DNA of 18,855 nucleotides from Bacillota bacterium (GTDB taxonomy: Bacteria > Bacillota > Clostridia > Acetivibrionales > DSM-1351): positions 1 through 18,855 of the forward strand of contig JAEZUC010000005.1 of the NCBI GenBank assembly GCA_023443515.1. Direction: 5' to 3'. The translations under genes and the position numbers were made by a program. Below are positions 1-8,327 of this stretch, in pieces (position 1 is the first letter of the stretch; every line of letters begins with the position of its first letter). The notes below the pieces were generated by a model. It saw nothing but the letters and a program-made list of their open reading frames with translations. It ran no database searches and was not told where the DNA came from.

Positions 1-57
1 TTACATATATAGAAATAAATAGTTTATTATACTCTTTGTTAACATAAATTACAAGAC

Positions 58-86
58 TGCACATTTTATGGATATTAGTGTATAAT
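58..86 (+). promoter_or_regulatory. Predicted sigma-A promoter of the kelch gene
   Basis: A perfect -10 hexamer TATAAT lies at 81-86. A weak -35 (TGCACA, 58-63, four of six matches to TTGACA) sits 17 bases upstream. The expected transcription start is about 30 bases before the start codon. This is seen by eye only, and the -35 is poor. Confidence 0.5.
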
Positions 87-127
87 GATACAAAAATATA
101 CAAAAGATTGAAAGGATGGTAGTACAA

Positions 128-1450
128 ATGAGATTAAAAAACAAGTTAAAGCTTTTTAGTGCAATGATTTTTATGTTAGTTATCGTAGTTTCAAGCAGTA
201 TGGTATTTGCGGCAGACCCCAATACCTGGACTACAAAAGCATCTCTGAATACTGCAAGGTATGACCATCAGGCAGTAGTGCTAAACGGGCATATATATGT
301 TATTGGAGGAATAACTGGCGGTAGCTATCTTAATTCTGTAGAGGAATATGATCCTGTAGCTGATACCTGGACCACAAAAGCACCCATGGCCAATGCAAGG
401 ACTGGACATCAATTAGAGGTGGTAGATGGAAAGATTTATGTAATAGGTGGTTCGGGTAGTCAAGTAGAAGAATACGATCCTACAAAAGATACCTGGACGA
501 CCAAGGCCTCTATGAATATAGGAAGGGGTAATTTTGCAACAGCAGTAGTAAACGGGAAAATATATGCTATGGGTGGAAGTGGAATTAATTCTTTAGAGGA
601 ATATGATCCTACAAAAAATATATGGGTAACAAAGGCCTCTATGTCAACAGAAAGAATGAACTTTAAAGTAGCAGTAGTAAAAGGGAAAATATATGCTATA
701 GGTGGAAGGGGTAATACCGGGTATCTTAATTCTGTGGAAGAATATGACCCTACGACCGATACATGGACAACAAAGGCTCCCATGAAATATTCTCGAAGAT
801 ATTATGAACTTTCGGTCCTGGACGGGGAAATTTATGTATTGGGGGGAACTGGTGATGAATATGCATCTCAAAGCTCGGTAGAAAAGTATAACCCAGCTAC
901 AAACACGTGGACATCAAAAGCATCCTTACCAGTAGCAGGTGCTGGTAGAGTGGCAACTCTGAACGGAAGGATTTATGTAATTGCTGGAGGTAATACAACT
1001 ACTGCATATCAAGTTGAACAATATGATCCTACCACTGATAAATGGATTTATGTTGCGCCCCTTCTCACAGGTAGATTCAATCATCAGGCTGTAGTATTAA
1101 ATGAAAAAATTTATGCTATAGGAGGAATGCCATCCGGAGCTGCAACAAACTCAGTCGAAGAATATACACCCACCAGCACCGGGGATGGTGGCAGTGAAAA
1201 TCCACCGGTTATTACAGGAAACAGTGCGATACTTGAAATAACAATGGTTAATGGAGTAATAAAGGAATACGATTTGAATGCAGCTGAGCTAGACAGCTTT
1301 TTAAGTTGGTATGATAGCAGCTCAGAGGGCAGTGTACCGTCTTATTACATATTTAATAAAAAGAACAATATAAAACCTTTCCTAAGCAGAAAGGAATATA
1401 TATCATATAATAAAATAGCAAGCTTCGAAGTAAAGGAATATACAGAATAA
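128..1450 (+). CDS. Secreted kelch-repeat beta-propeller protein
   Basis: Predicted 440-residue exported protein. Residues 1-28 form a signal peptide: Lys-rich start, hydrophobic core, VFA|AD cleavage site. Seven kelch repeats of about 45-50 residues follow (about 30-350). Each has an IYxxGG strand end, then a V-E-x-Y-D/N-P turn and a TW strand (NTWTTKA, DTWTTKA). The first W strand is at the N-terminus and the last repeat ends VEEYTPT, so the propeller probably closes by joining the two ends. After a Gly/Ser/Pro linker there is a separate tail of about 75 residues (about 366-440). The start at 128 is preferred over the in-frame ATG at 116 because AAAGGA (111-116) overlaps the earlier ATG but is well spaced for the later one. 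Kelch propellers bind proteins or sugars, or act as oxidases; no catalytic residues are evident, so the ligand is unknown. It is monocistronic and ends at a hairpin. Confidence 0.85.
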   Translation: MRLKNKLKLFSAMIFMLVIVVSSSMVFAADPNTWTTKASLNTARYDHQAVVLNGHIYVIGGITGGSYLNSVEEYDPVADTWTTKAPMANARTGHQLEVVDGKIYVIGGSGSQVEEYDPTKDTWTTKASMNIGRGNFATAVVNGKIYAMGGSGINSLEEYDPTKNIWVTKASMSTERMNFKVAVVKGKIYAIGGRGNTGYLNSVEEYDPTTDTWTTKAPMKYSRRYYELSVLDGEIYVLGGTGDEYASQSSVEKYNPATNTWTSKASLPVAGAGRVATLNGRIYVIAGGNTTTAYQVEQYDPTTDKWIYVAPLLTGRFNHQAVVLNEKIYAIGGMPSGAATNSVEEYTPTSTGDGGSENPPVITGNSAILEITMVNGVIKEYDLNAAELDSFLSWYDSSSEGSVPSYYIFNKKNNIKPFLSRKEYISYNKIASFEVKEYTE

Positions 1451-1487
1451 TTCATATTTCGATTAAGTAACGAAATTTAAAACAAAA

Positions 1488-1534
1488 AAGTGCAGTTGTT
1501 AAATCACCGATAAAATGGGCTAACAATTGCACTT
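1488..1534. terminator. Bidirectional terminator between convergent genes
   Basis: The arms GTGCAGTTGTTA (1490-1501) and TAACAATTGCAC (1521-1532) pair over 12 bases with one G-T wobble, plus two outer A-T pairs. In minus-strand RNA the hairpin is followed by TTTTTTGTTTT, a strong U-tract for the hydrolase. In plus-strand RNA it is followed by a weaker TTATTATTTAT run that can serve the kelch gene. Confidence 0.8.
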
Positions 1535-1546
1535 ATTATTTATACA

Positions 1547-2524
1547 TTATTTTTGCACTGCTTTCTCAGCTTCCTCAACACATTCATTTGAAAAATCAAC
1601 TACCTGGTCTATATATTTATCCTGTGCGGTTGAATAGCTTTCTCCGTAACCAGCCGCACCTGAATTCCAATAGTTTGCCTGCACAGGACTTTTTCTTTTA
1701 TACACCTCATAAATCAACCTTGTATTATCATAGGTACTGGGAGTATCCTGTGCTCCATCAATCAAAAGTACCGGTGTTGGGATAATAGAAGACACTTTTG
1801 ATATTATATCCATTGAACTGTCAACCTTTGTAATTTTTTTAACAGCAAATTTTACAGCGGGTTTAAAGGGTATGTCAGGTAGCCATAGGGATGAGCCCAC
1901 TATATAATCAACATAATCGTCAATACTTGAGTAAGGACTGTCTGCTATTACACCTATAATACTGTCTCTATAGGGGGTCTGTGTCAGTGCTGTAAGACAT
2001 GAAGATGCTCCCGTAGAGAAACCCATTAGAATAATCTGTTCAGTTGACAGCTGATTAAGGTATTTTATGGCACCTAAAACATCCACAGTCTCATTTCTGC
2101 CAAAGGTTGAAACTGAACCTGATGAAGTGCCGGAACCTCTTAAGTCGAAGGTCATTACATTGAAGCCTTCTCTATTCAGGCTTGCAATCAGAGGGAAGGT
2201 TTGTTCCTCAAATTGAAGTCGGTTTTTTCCATAGCCGTGAACCAAAAGAATAGTTTTTTTGGAACCGTTGTAGGGGAAAAACCAGCCGTTTATTTTTTCT
2301 TTTGACTCCCCCACGGTAAAGCTGATATTTCTATAGTCAGGTGCTATATTGGAGGATATCTGAGGAGTAGTAACCTTTTTAGGATGGGTTATGCTCCATG
2401 CAGAAAAAAAGGAAATTGTAGCTACAGCGGCTAATAATAAAACCAATATATAGATTACTGCCAGAAAAATATTCTTAGGTAAAACACTTTTGCGTTCTGC
2501 ATAGGCAACAGGAAAAAGCCGCAT
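1547..2524 (-). CDS. Membrane-anchored alpha/beta hydrolase lacking the catalytic His
   Basis: 325 residues. One membrane span at about 18-40 anchors an extracytoplasmic alpha/beta-hydrolase domain (about 65-315). Visible family motifs are the oxyanion segment LLVHGYGKNR (93-102), FDLRGSG (126-132), the nucleophile elbow GFSTG with Ser170, and DSPYSS after a beta strand. The acid is probably Asp260 in LLIDGAQD. Relatives usually carry GAGH just before a Ser-Tyr motif near the C-terminus; here the same place reads GAAGYGESY, so the catalytic His position is Tyr293 (codon TAC). The only His residues in the protein are near 47 and 96, neither suitable. It is therefore either inactive, uses another mechanism, or has a recent CAC-to-TAC change. 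The reading frame is otherwise intact. GGAGGA lies 8 bases before the start (2533-2538 on the plus strand). Family assignment is sure; substrate is unknown. Confidence 0.85.
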   Translation of the reverse strand: MRLFPVAYAERKSVLPKNIFLAVIYILVLLLAAVATISFFSAWSITHPKKVTTPQISSNIAPDYRNISFTVGESKEKINGWFFPYNGSKKTILLVHGYGKNRLQFEEQTFPLIASLNREGFNVMTFDLRGSGTSSGSVSTFGRNETVDVLGAIKYLNQLSTEQIILMGFSTGASSCLTALTQTPYRDSIIGVIADSPYSSIDDYVDYIVGSSLWLPDIPFKPAVKFAVKKITKVDSSMDIISKVSSIIPTPVLLIDGAQDTPSTYDNTRLIYEVYKRKSPVQANYWNSGAAGYGESYSTAQDKYIDQVVDFSNECVEEAEKAVQK

Positions 2525-2596
2525 ATAAACTATCCTCCATTATTTTATAATTAAACAAACCCTAAGGGAAACGTGCAGACTTACAGAAATACCATA

Positions 2597-2625
2597 TTGA
2601 CTAATGAATTCCCAAGCTTTATTAT
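2597..2625 (+). promoter_or_regulatory. Predicted sigma-A promoter of the PflX-like gene
   Basis: TTGACT (2597-2602), a 17-base spacer and TATTAT (2620-2625) give five of six matches in each hexamer. The start codon at 2699 then has a leader of about 65 bases. This supports the downstream start codon, because translation from the ORF's first ATG (2573) would begin before the promoter. Confidence 0.65.
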
Positions 2626-2698
2626 ATTTTTATTTACAAGGAATGTAAATACAATATCAGTAATTGTTAAAACATGTCTAAAGAGAGGATTTTGTGTT

Positions 2699-3589
2699 AT
2701 GGGTGAGATTTGCAGCAGTTGTCCGAGACATTGCGGAGCTGACAGAAATAGTGTGAACGGCTTTTGTGGGGTACCTGAACAACCCAAGGTTGCAAAGGCT
2801 TTTTTGCACATGTGGGAGGAACCGTGTATCAGCGGTTCCAAAGGTTCGGGAACGGTATTTTTCAGTGGTTGCAATCTAAAGTGTGTATTTTGTCAGAACT
2901 ATGAAATCAGCCAGGAGAGCTATGGAAGGGTAATAACCATAAGCAGACTTCAGGAGATTTTTTTGGAGTTGATTGAAAAAGGTGCACATAATATTAATCT
3001 TGTAAATCCGTCGCATTATACAAAATCTATTAAAGAAGCGATTCTTCCGCTAAAAAAACAAGGGCGGATTAACATTCCCATAGTTTATAATACAAACGGA
3101 TACGATTCACCGGAAAACTTACAGGATATGAAGGGTATAGTTGATGTGTATCTGCCCGATTTTAAGTATTTTTCAGAGAAAACAGCTGTAAAATATGCGT
3201 CAGCACCGGATTATCCTCACGTATGCAAGAATGCAATTATTGAAATGTACAACCAGGTGGGTTCGCCTGTTTTGGATTCACAAGGAATTGTTCAAAAAGG
3301 ACTTATTATCAGGCATTTGATTTTGCCGGGGCATGTTAAAGAGAGTATAAGTATTCTGGACTGGATATCTGAAAATCTACCCGAAGGTGTCTATGTATCC
3401 CTTATGAGCCAGTATACCCCATATTACAATGCCAAAAATTTCCCCGAGATAAACAGACCTATTACAAGAAATGAGTACTATAGAGCAGTTGAGCATCTTT
3501 ACAAGCTTGGATTGGAAGAGGGATATGTTCAGGAAAGGGAATCTTCAGATACACAGTATATACCGGATTTTAATCTGGATGGGGTTTGA
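2699..3589 (+). CDS. PflX-like radical SAM protein (pyruvate formate-lyase activase homologue)
   Basis: 296 residues, cytoplasmic. The radical SAM cluster motif C-x3-C-x2-C is seen at Cys58, Cys62 and Cys65 (GCNLKCVFC), preceded by GSGTVFFSG. An N-terminal Cys cluster (Cys5, Cys8, Cys12, Cys23; CSSCPRHCG...GFCG) is typical of the PflX group (COG1313), which resembles pyruvate formate-lyase activating enzymes. The biochemical role of that group is not settled, and no glycyl-radical enzyme lies next to it, so the substrate cannot be read from context. The start is ATG 2699 because AGAGGA (2684-2689) precedes it by 9 bases, and the extra upstream frame (2573-2698) is not conserved in character and lies over the promoter. 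The gene appears to be transcribed alone. Confidence 0.85.
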   Translation: MGEICSSCPRHCGADRNSVNGFCGVPEQPKVAKAFLHMWEEPCISGSKGSGTVFFSGCNLKCVFCQNYEISQESYGRVITISRLQEIFLELIEKGAHNINLVNPSHYTKSIKEAILPLKKQGRINIPIVYNTNGYDSPENLQDMKGIVDVYLPDFKYFSEKTAVKYASAPDYPHVCKNAIIEMYNQVGSPVLDSQGIVQKGLIIRHLILPGHVKESISILDWISENLPEGVYVSLMSQYTPYYNAKNFPEINRPITRNEYYRAVEHLYKLGLEEGYVQERESSDTQYIPDFNLDGV

Positions 3590-3606
3590 AATTTTGTAAA
3601 AAAAGA

Positions 3607-3635
3607 TTGCATTTGAGAAAAATCTGTTTTATAAT
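3607..3635 (+). promoter_or_regulatory. Predicted promoter of the Tad-type operon
   Basis: A perfect TATAAT at 3630-3635 has TTGCAT (3607-3612, three of six matches) 17 bases upstream. It lies in the only sizeable gap before the eleven-gene run, about 60 bases before the first start codon. The leader is T-rich and I see no strong hairpin in it. Confidence 0.6.
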
Positions 3636-3692
3636 TTATTTATCAATTCTATTTTTTTCTATTTTACGTTTTTCTAAATAGGTGTTTTCAAA

Positions 3693-5282
3693 ATGCATGA
3701 TAACTATTTTAATTCCAAGTACAAGTATATAAGGTTGTTGGGGCGGGGCGGTTGCGGAGATGTATATCTGGCTGAAAATGTAAAATTAGGTAATCTTTGG
3801 GCTGTGAAAGAGATTGCAAAGGGCCGGGATACCACAATCAGCGGTTATATGGAACCTGAGATACTAAAGAGGTTGAATCATCCGGCACTACCCAGAATAT
3901 GTGATGTTTATGAAGATGAACGTAGTATATACATAGTTGAGGACTATATTGAGGGAACCTGTCTGAAGCATATTATTCAGGAAAAAGGCAGTGTTGAGGA
4001 GCAAAAGGCGGCAGAATGGGGAATACAGCTGTGCAGTGTACTGGATTATCTCCATGGTCAGAAGCCGGATCCTGTTATTTACGGTGATATGAAGCCTCAC
4101 AACATTATACTGACAAAGGGAGACACAATCAAACTCATTGATTTTGGTATTTCTGCTACGGTGAACAAGTCGGGCAGTAAGCCTCCCGGCATGACAGAAA
4201 CCGCATTTATAGGTACAAAAGGCTATGCAGCGCCGGAACAATTTATGGAAGGCTGCATATGCCCGGCAACAGATATTTATTCTCTGGGAGTTACCTTGAT
4301 TTATCTTATAACAGGTATTGACCCGGTAAAATGCAACTCTTTTTATCAAGAAAACAGATTCTCTGAGCACCTTTCACCTGATATGTATCAAATACTAAAA
4401 AAATGTGTCAATCCGAAGCCTGTCTACAGATACCGGTCGGCAGAGGAACTCATGAAAGCTCTTAGACATTATCTTTTGGTTAGTTCAGAATCCTCTTTTA
4501 GTAAACCAATTCAAGGAATATCCCCACCCTACATGTTTTCTAAAATAACTGCCATAACGGGAGTTGGTGGGACGGGTGTTTCTGCACTTACTGTAGCCAT
4601 TGCAGAACAAGCTTCGAAGTCCGGTAGTTCAGTATGTATAGTTGATTTAAGCAAGTCCTACGATTTAGTCAAAATTCTTGTCCATGCCGATGACAATTTC
4701 TCTGCAGCCCATCCAATTAAAATCAAACCTAACATGTATTATATGAGGTCGTCAACGGGGCTATCCGGTGAATCGCAGGATAATATGGCCTTGTACAAGC
4801 TGTTGGGACAACTTCAGGAGAAATACAGGTACATGTTTATTGACGGGCCACCGGATATTATAAACCTTATTGAAAGGTATCTTGACAATATTTTTATCAT
4901 TTCTGACATGAATCCTTTTAGCATATCCAAAATTCTAACCTGTCTTGACCGGGAAGGATTGGTTGAGAAAGTAGCATCCAGAACTTCCTTTATAATAAAT
5001 AAATTTTATAAAGGTGAATTGAGTTCTGATTTACTTATCCACGGAGTTCTGAATAATTCCGACTCGGAGAAACTAAAAGAGCTATTTACAAGAATAGAGG
5101 TTTTTGAGGTAACCTACAGTGAAAAGGTGTATCTAAAGTGGATGTATGGCTACTTTGATAAATTTCCGGGATTTAGTAGTATAATATCGGACAATTTCAA
5201 TAAGTCAATATCAAATATTATTTCACATAAAATCATTCCAAAGGAAAATAAAAGATTATTTAAAAAGGAGTTAAATCCATGA
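3693..5282 (+). CDS. Ser/Thr protein kinase fused to TadZ/MinD-like domain
   Basis: 529 residues, no membrane segment. Residues about 10-265 are a Hanks-type kinase: Gly loop G17-x-G19-x-x-G22, Lys39 (AVKE), helix-C Glu54, catalytic loop YGDMKPHN (Asp132, Lys134, Asn137), DFG at 150-152, then GTKGYAAPE. The residue before Asp132 is Gly, so it is a non-RD kinase, but all catalytic residues are present. From about 280 there is a MinD/ParA-like domain with a first strand ITAITG, a P-loop-like GVGGTGVS (290-297) and a later acidic strand FIDGPPD. The Walker A lysine is Val296 and the MinD signature lysine is also Val, so ATP hydrolysis there is doubtful. TadZ proteins have atypical Walker A motifs, and I infer a TadZ-type localisation role under kinase control. 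It lacks the PASTA repeats and membrane span of PrkC-type kinases. AGGTG (3680-3684) is a modest ribosome site. The stop overlaps the next start by 4 bases. Confidence 0.85.
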   Translation: MHDNYFNSKYKYIRLLGRGGCGDVYLAENVKLGNLWAVKEIAKGRDTTISGYMEPEILKRLNHPALPRICDVYEDERSIYIVEDYIEGTCLKHIIQEKGSVEEQKAAEWGIQLCSVLDYLHGQKPDPVIYGDMKPHNIILTKGDTIKLIDFGISATVNKSGSKPPGMTETAFIGTKGYAAPEQFMEGCICPATDIYSLGVTLIYLITGIDPVKCNSFYQENRFSEHLSPDMYQILKKCVNPKPVYRYRSAEELMKALRHYLLVSSESSFSKPIQGISPPYMFSKITAITGVGGTGVSALTVAIAEQASKSGSSVCIVDLSKSYDLVKILVHADDNFSAAHPIKIKPNMYYMRSSTGLSGESQDNMALYKLLGQLQEKYRYMFIDGPPDIINLIERYLDNIFIISDMNPFSISKILTCLDREGLVEKVASRTSFIINKFYKGELSSDLLIHGVLNNSDSEKLKELFTRIEVFEVTYSEKVYLKWMYGYFDKFPGFSSIISDNFNKSISNIISHKIIPKENKRLFKKELNP

Positions 5283-5935
5283 GTAAAAGGCTCATTATAA
5301 AGACAGTACTTATATGCTTCGGAATATTTCTGATTACAGATTCCGTATTGTTTGCATATATCTTTACAAAATATCCCCTCAATATGGAAAAGCAGGTTTC
5401 TGTCGTTGTAGCAACCGCAGATATAAAAGAAGGAACAGTAATAGATGAACATTATTTGCGCAAAAAGGACGTCTGGGAATCCGCGGTAAGTGCTTCTGTT
5501 GAAAGGGACATTGGAAATATTGCAGGGAAAAAGGCTCTTGCCAATATACGCAAGGATGAATACATAAGAACGTATGAACTTCTGGAAAGGAAGGATTGGT
5601 TTAAGGACGATGAAAGAATTATTGTTCTGCCTGTGAGTATGGAGGATAGACTGGCTAATCTAATAAAAAAGGGTTCGTATGTTGACATAAGACTTCAAAG
5701 GGAAACAGGTGAACCAACTGAGGATATTTTATATAAAATTCAAGTCAAGGATGTACTTGATGATACAGGTACACCCTTGGATTCCAAATCAGCAGTAAAC
5801 TCTAAAACAGCATATTTAAAGTTGGTTCTGGGTGATGGAGACAGGCAGAAAATATATTCGGCAGCAAGAAATGGGAAGCTGATTTATGAACTGTATTGCG
5901 ATAATACACAAAAGCCTAGTAGGGAGGTCAATTAA
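5279..5935 (+). CDS. cpaB: CpaB/RcpC-like SAF-domain protein of the Tad locus
   Basis: 218 residues. A membrane span at about 7-27 is followed by an extracytoplasmic SAF domain (about 37-100) with the typical VVVATADIKEGTVID opening and IAGKKALANI. The rest (about 115-210) resembles the RcpC/CpaB C-terminal part, with LPVSMEDRLANLIKKGSYVDI. CpaB proteins belong to Tad/Flp pilus assembly systems and are thought to act at the cell envelope. It is somewhat shorter than the roughly 250-300 residues usual for CpaB. AAGGAG (5265-5270) lies ahead of the start, which overlaps the kinase-TadZ stop by 4 bases (ATGA); its own stop overlaps the next ATG by one base. Family is secure; exact function in a monoderm is inferred. 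Confidence 0.8.
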   Translation: MSKRLIIKTVLICFGIFLITDSVLFAYIFTKYPLNMEKQVSVVVATADIKEGTVIDEHYLRKKDVWESAVSASVERDIGNIAGKKALANIRKDEYIRTYELLERKDWFKDDERIIVLPVSMEDRLANLIKKGSYVDIRLQRETGEPTEDILYKIQVKDVLDDTGTPLDSKSAVNSKTAYLKLVLGDGDRQKIYSAARNGKLIYELYCDNTQKPSREVN

Positions 5936-6744
5936 TGGGCAGAACTACAGCTGTTTGCTCGGGGGTCAAAAACGCAGGAAAGTCAGTATTTACATATATT
6001 CTTGCAAATCAAATCAGAGAGATGGTATCAAAGGATACAAAAGTTCTTGTTTGCTGTCTTAATTCAAAATTCAGCCTTCTTTATAAACTTTTAGGGATAA
6101 ACGTGTCTGCTACGGGAATAGAAGAGCTGATTAATCTGCAGGAATCCGGTTATGGGCAAAATTCATGGGCTTTAGAGGATGCAATTCCAAAAGCAAATGG
6201 GTTGCACTTTCTCGGAAGTTATAAAACTACAAATTCATATATTAACCGTAATGCGGACAGCTTTTCGAGACTTGTTGACAGCCTTGAAAAGTGCTTTGAT
6301 TTAATAATATTTGATACTGTATCCAGCAGTGAAAGCATTCTCACAAATATTGCCCTGGAAAAATCATCTATGATAATAAATCTTTTTGTTCAGGATGCAG
6401 AAAGCGTAAATATACTCAAAACTATTACAGGAGACAGGCCGGAAAACAAGGAGAAAGAAGTATATGTCATGTCAAAGTACAGAGACATTTATCCCCGAGT
6501 AGGCGACATAAAACGAAGGTTTTCTCTGGATAAGGTATTCACCATGGATTACTGCAAAACTTTACAGGAAATGAAAAACAGGGATAGCCTGCATCTTTAT
6601 TTACAAAGAGACACAGAATGCAACCATTCTGTAAGGCTTATTTCAAGGTATATTACCCAAACATTCAATCTTGAGCTAAACTGCAAAGAGCAAGATGGTA
6701 AAAGGGTAAATTATTTAAAAAGTATATTTGATAAAATTACGTAA
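5935..6744 (+). CDS. MinD/ParA-like ATPase (second TadZ/CpaE-type protein)
   Basis: 269 residues, soluble. An N-terminal P-loop GVKNAGKS (10-17) has an intact Walker A Lys16. The extra MinD-type lysine is shifted by one place (Lys12 instead of 11), so this is a divergent member. A Walker B strand DLIIFDTVSS follows at about 120-130. The remainder has the alternating strand and helix pattern of the SIMIBI fold, without a receiver domain. By position, between cpaB and cpaF, it corresponds to CpaE/TadZ, which positions the pilus machine. It sits two genes after a TadZ-like domain that lacks both lysines, so the two may form an active/inactive pair. Start ATG overlaps the cpaB stop (TAATG), with GGGAGG ahead. 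A small 6-base hairpin follows at 6740-6756, before cpaF. Confidence 0.75.
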   Translation: MGRTTAVCSGVKNAGKSVFTYILANQIREMVSKDTKVLVCCLNSKFSLLYKLLGINVSATGIEELINLQESGYGQNSWALEDAIPKANGLHFLGSYKTTNSYINRNADSFSRLVDSLEKCFDLIIFDTVSSSESILTNIALEKSSMIINLFVQDAESVNILKTITGDRPENKEKEVYVMSKYRDIYPRVGDIKRRFSLDKVFTMDYCKTLQEMKNRDSLHLYLQRDTECNHSVRLISRYITQTFNLELNCKEQDGKRVNYLKSIFDKIT

Positions 6745-6782
6745 ACTTGTTTTACGGTTTTCCAAGGAGGATATGAAGAAAT

Positions 6783-8327
6783 ATGAGAACACTACAGAAG
6801 TTGTGCTTAAAGGAGTTAATGGATTATATTGAAGAAGAATTAAGACTAAACGGACTAAATGGTATAAAGGGGCTTCAGGAGGATACAACAGGAATTCTGG
6901 AAATCACAAAACAGGCCCAAAAGCTTCTTGCAATGGACGGAAGCCCTAAAGCAAGGGAATTTATGCAAAACAGTATTTATTTTTTACTCATTGAAAAGAG
7001 TGAAATCATTACTCAGGAGAATATTGATGGCCTGCTGGGGGAGTACCACATTAATTATTATGAAAACATATATACGGGAGGGGATAAAGGCTGTATTTCA
7101 AAGCCTATTGACACTGAGCTTGCAGAATATTTAAGCCGTTATTCTATTAGTATAGATGACGATTTTGATATGAAGCTACAAAAGCTTACACAGATAATTT
7201 ACCAGGAGATATATGGGTATGGTATTCTTGACGAACTGATATTTGATACAGGTCTAAATGAAGTTGCCTGTACAAGGAGTGATTATATATGGATTCAATA
7301 CAAGGGTATCAAAAGGCATATCCCTAACAAAGGTTTTTGCTTTATAAATGAGGACAGTTACAGAAAACTCATTGAGAACAGATTGACTTCAACAGCCAGG
7401 GAAGAAATGAATGCAGGTTCACCCCTTGTATATGCAGTATTAAAAAACGGGGCAAGAGTAACTGCTCTGAGACCTCCTTTATCAAAATACTATGTTGTAA
7501 ATGTGCGAATATTTGCACCAAAAACTCAGCTGGTAAATTACAGAGACAATTTCGTTGAAAACAGGATTGCCCGGATTATTGAACTCCTTGCGGGAAAGGG
7601 AAGAAGAAATGTAGCTATCATAGGGGAACAGGGTTCGGGAAAAACTACTGCAGCTGACGAGCTTATAATAAAGCAGCTTGACCCGGATATAAGCATTGGT
7701 TTGGCAGAAAATATACATGAGCTGAATATTTCATCCAACTACCCGGATAAAAATATAGTTGAACTGCAATATACAAAAGAGTTTAAACCGTCAGACATAA
7801 CGGAGGTTTTTTTCAGGCTCAACAGGGATATTGTAATATATGGAGAGGTAAGAAATTCATACGAGGCCTTTGAAATGATAAAAGCTATGCTCAGACAGGC
7901 CAGAGGCAGTCTTTTTACCTTTCATTCATCCAGCTGCAGACGAATGATTCATGATCTTAGGCAGCTGTTAATGCAGACAGGCTATTATACCGACTTCAGG
8001 GAAGCTCAGTTTGATGTGGCTGATGCGGTTGACCTGGTGATACATATAAAACTTGACAGAGAAACGGGACAACGTTATGTATACAAGGTTTCAGAGGTTT
8101 TGGCTCACGAGGAAAACATGACCTTCCAGATAAACGACCTTTTTGTTTTTGACAGGGAGAAAGGGAAGTACATCTCAAATAAAAACGGTCTGTCAAAACA
8201 GCAGTTATTATCCTGCCTGGAATATGAATTTACTCCATCGGATGCAGAAGAATTAAGCAAATTATTTTGCCGGAGTAATTTGGACAGTGATTCCGGGGGG
8301 TTAGTGCCGGAGGTTGCTACTGTATGA
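6783..8327 (+). CDS. cpaF: CpaF/TadA-type secretion ATPase
   Basis: 514 residues. This is a type II/IV secretion-system hexameric ATPase that powers Tad pilus assembly at the inner face of the membrane. The first 150 or so residues are a poorly conserved N-terminal region. The ATPase core then shows the Walker A motif GEQGSGKT (281-288, Lys287), the GEVR motif (354-357) typical of CpaF/VirB11 enzymes, and the His box around His381 (FTFHSS). The family usually has GH-G before the His box; here it reads ARGSLFTFH, a mild change. AAGGAGG (6764-6770) is 12 bases from ATG 6783, rather far but the only good site in frame. The stop overlaps the tadB start by 4 bases. The whole operon can be recognised from this gene. 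Confidence 0.85.
   Translation: MRTLQKLCLKELMDYIEEELRLNGLNGIKGLQEDTTGILEITKQAQKLLAMDGSPKAREFMQNSIYFLLIEKSEIITQENIDGLLGEYHINYYENIYTGGDKGCISKPIDTELAEYLSRYSISIDDDFDMKLQKLTQIIYQEIYGYGILDELIFDTGLNEVACTRSDYIWIQYKGIKRHIPNKGFCFINEDSYRKLIENRLTSTAREEMNAGSPLVYAVLKNGARVTALRPPLSKYYVVNVRIFAPKTQLVNYRDNFVENRIARIIELLAGKGRRNVAIIGEQGSGKTTAADELIIKQLDPDISIGLAENIHELNISSNYPDKNIVELQYTKEFKPSDITEVFFRLNRDIVIYGEVRNSYEAFEMIKAMLRQARGSLFTFHSSSCRRMIHDLRQLLMQTGYYTDFREAQFDVADAVDLVIHIKLDRETGQRYVYKVSEVLAHEENMTFQINDLFVFDREKGKYISNKNGLSKQQLLSCLEYEFTPSDAEELSKLFCRSNLDSDSGGLVPEVATV

Noticed and set aside
460..871. Two minus-strand frames opposite the kelch gene with repeated sequence
   Set aside because: They mirror the repeats of the kelch codons on the other strand; neither has a ribosome site, and the plus-strand gene has signal peptide and domain structure.
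210..1140. Regularly spaced DNA repeats that could suggest a CRISPR or satellite array
   Set aside because: The repeats are about 140-150 bases, imperfect and in frame; they encode the kelch blades.
2573..2698. Upstream extension of the PflX-like gene to ATG 2573
   Set aside because: A near-consensus promoter lies inside this stretch and a good ribosome site fits ATG 2699; the protein begins with the family's Cys motif right after 2699.
3604..3625. Terminator after the PflX-like gene
   Set aside because: Only a five-base stem with a 12-base loop, and it overlaps the predicted Tad promoter.
6740..6756. Small hairpin before cpaF
   Set aside because: Only six base pairs with a short T run after it; too weak to call a terminator in the middle of a coupled operon.
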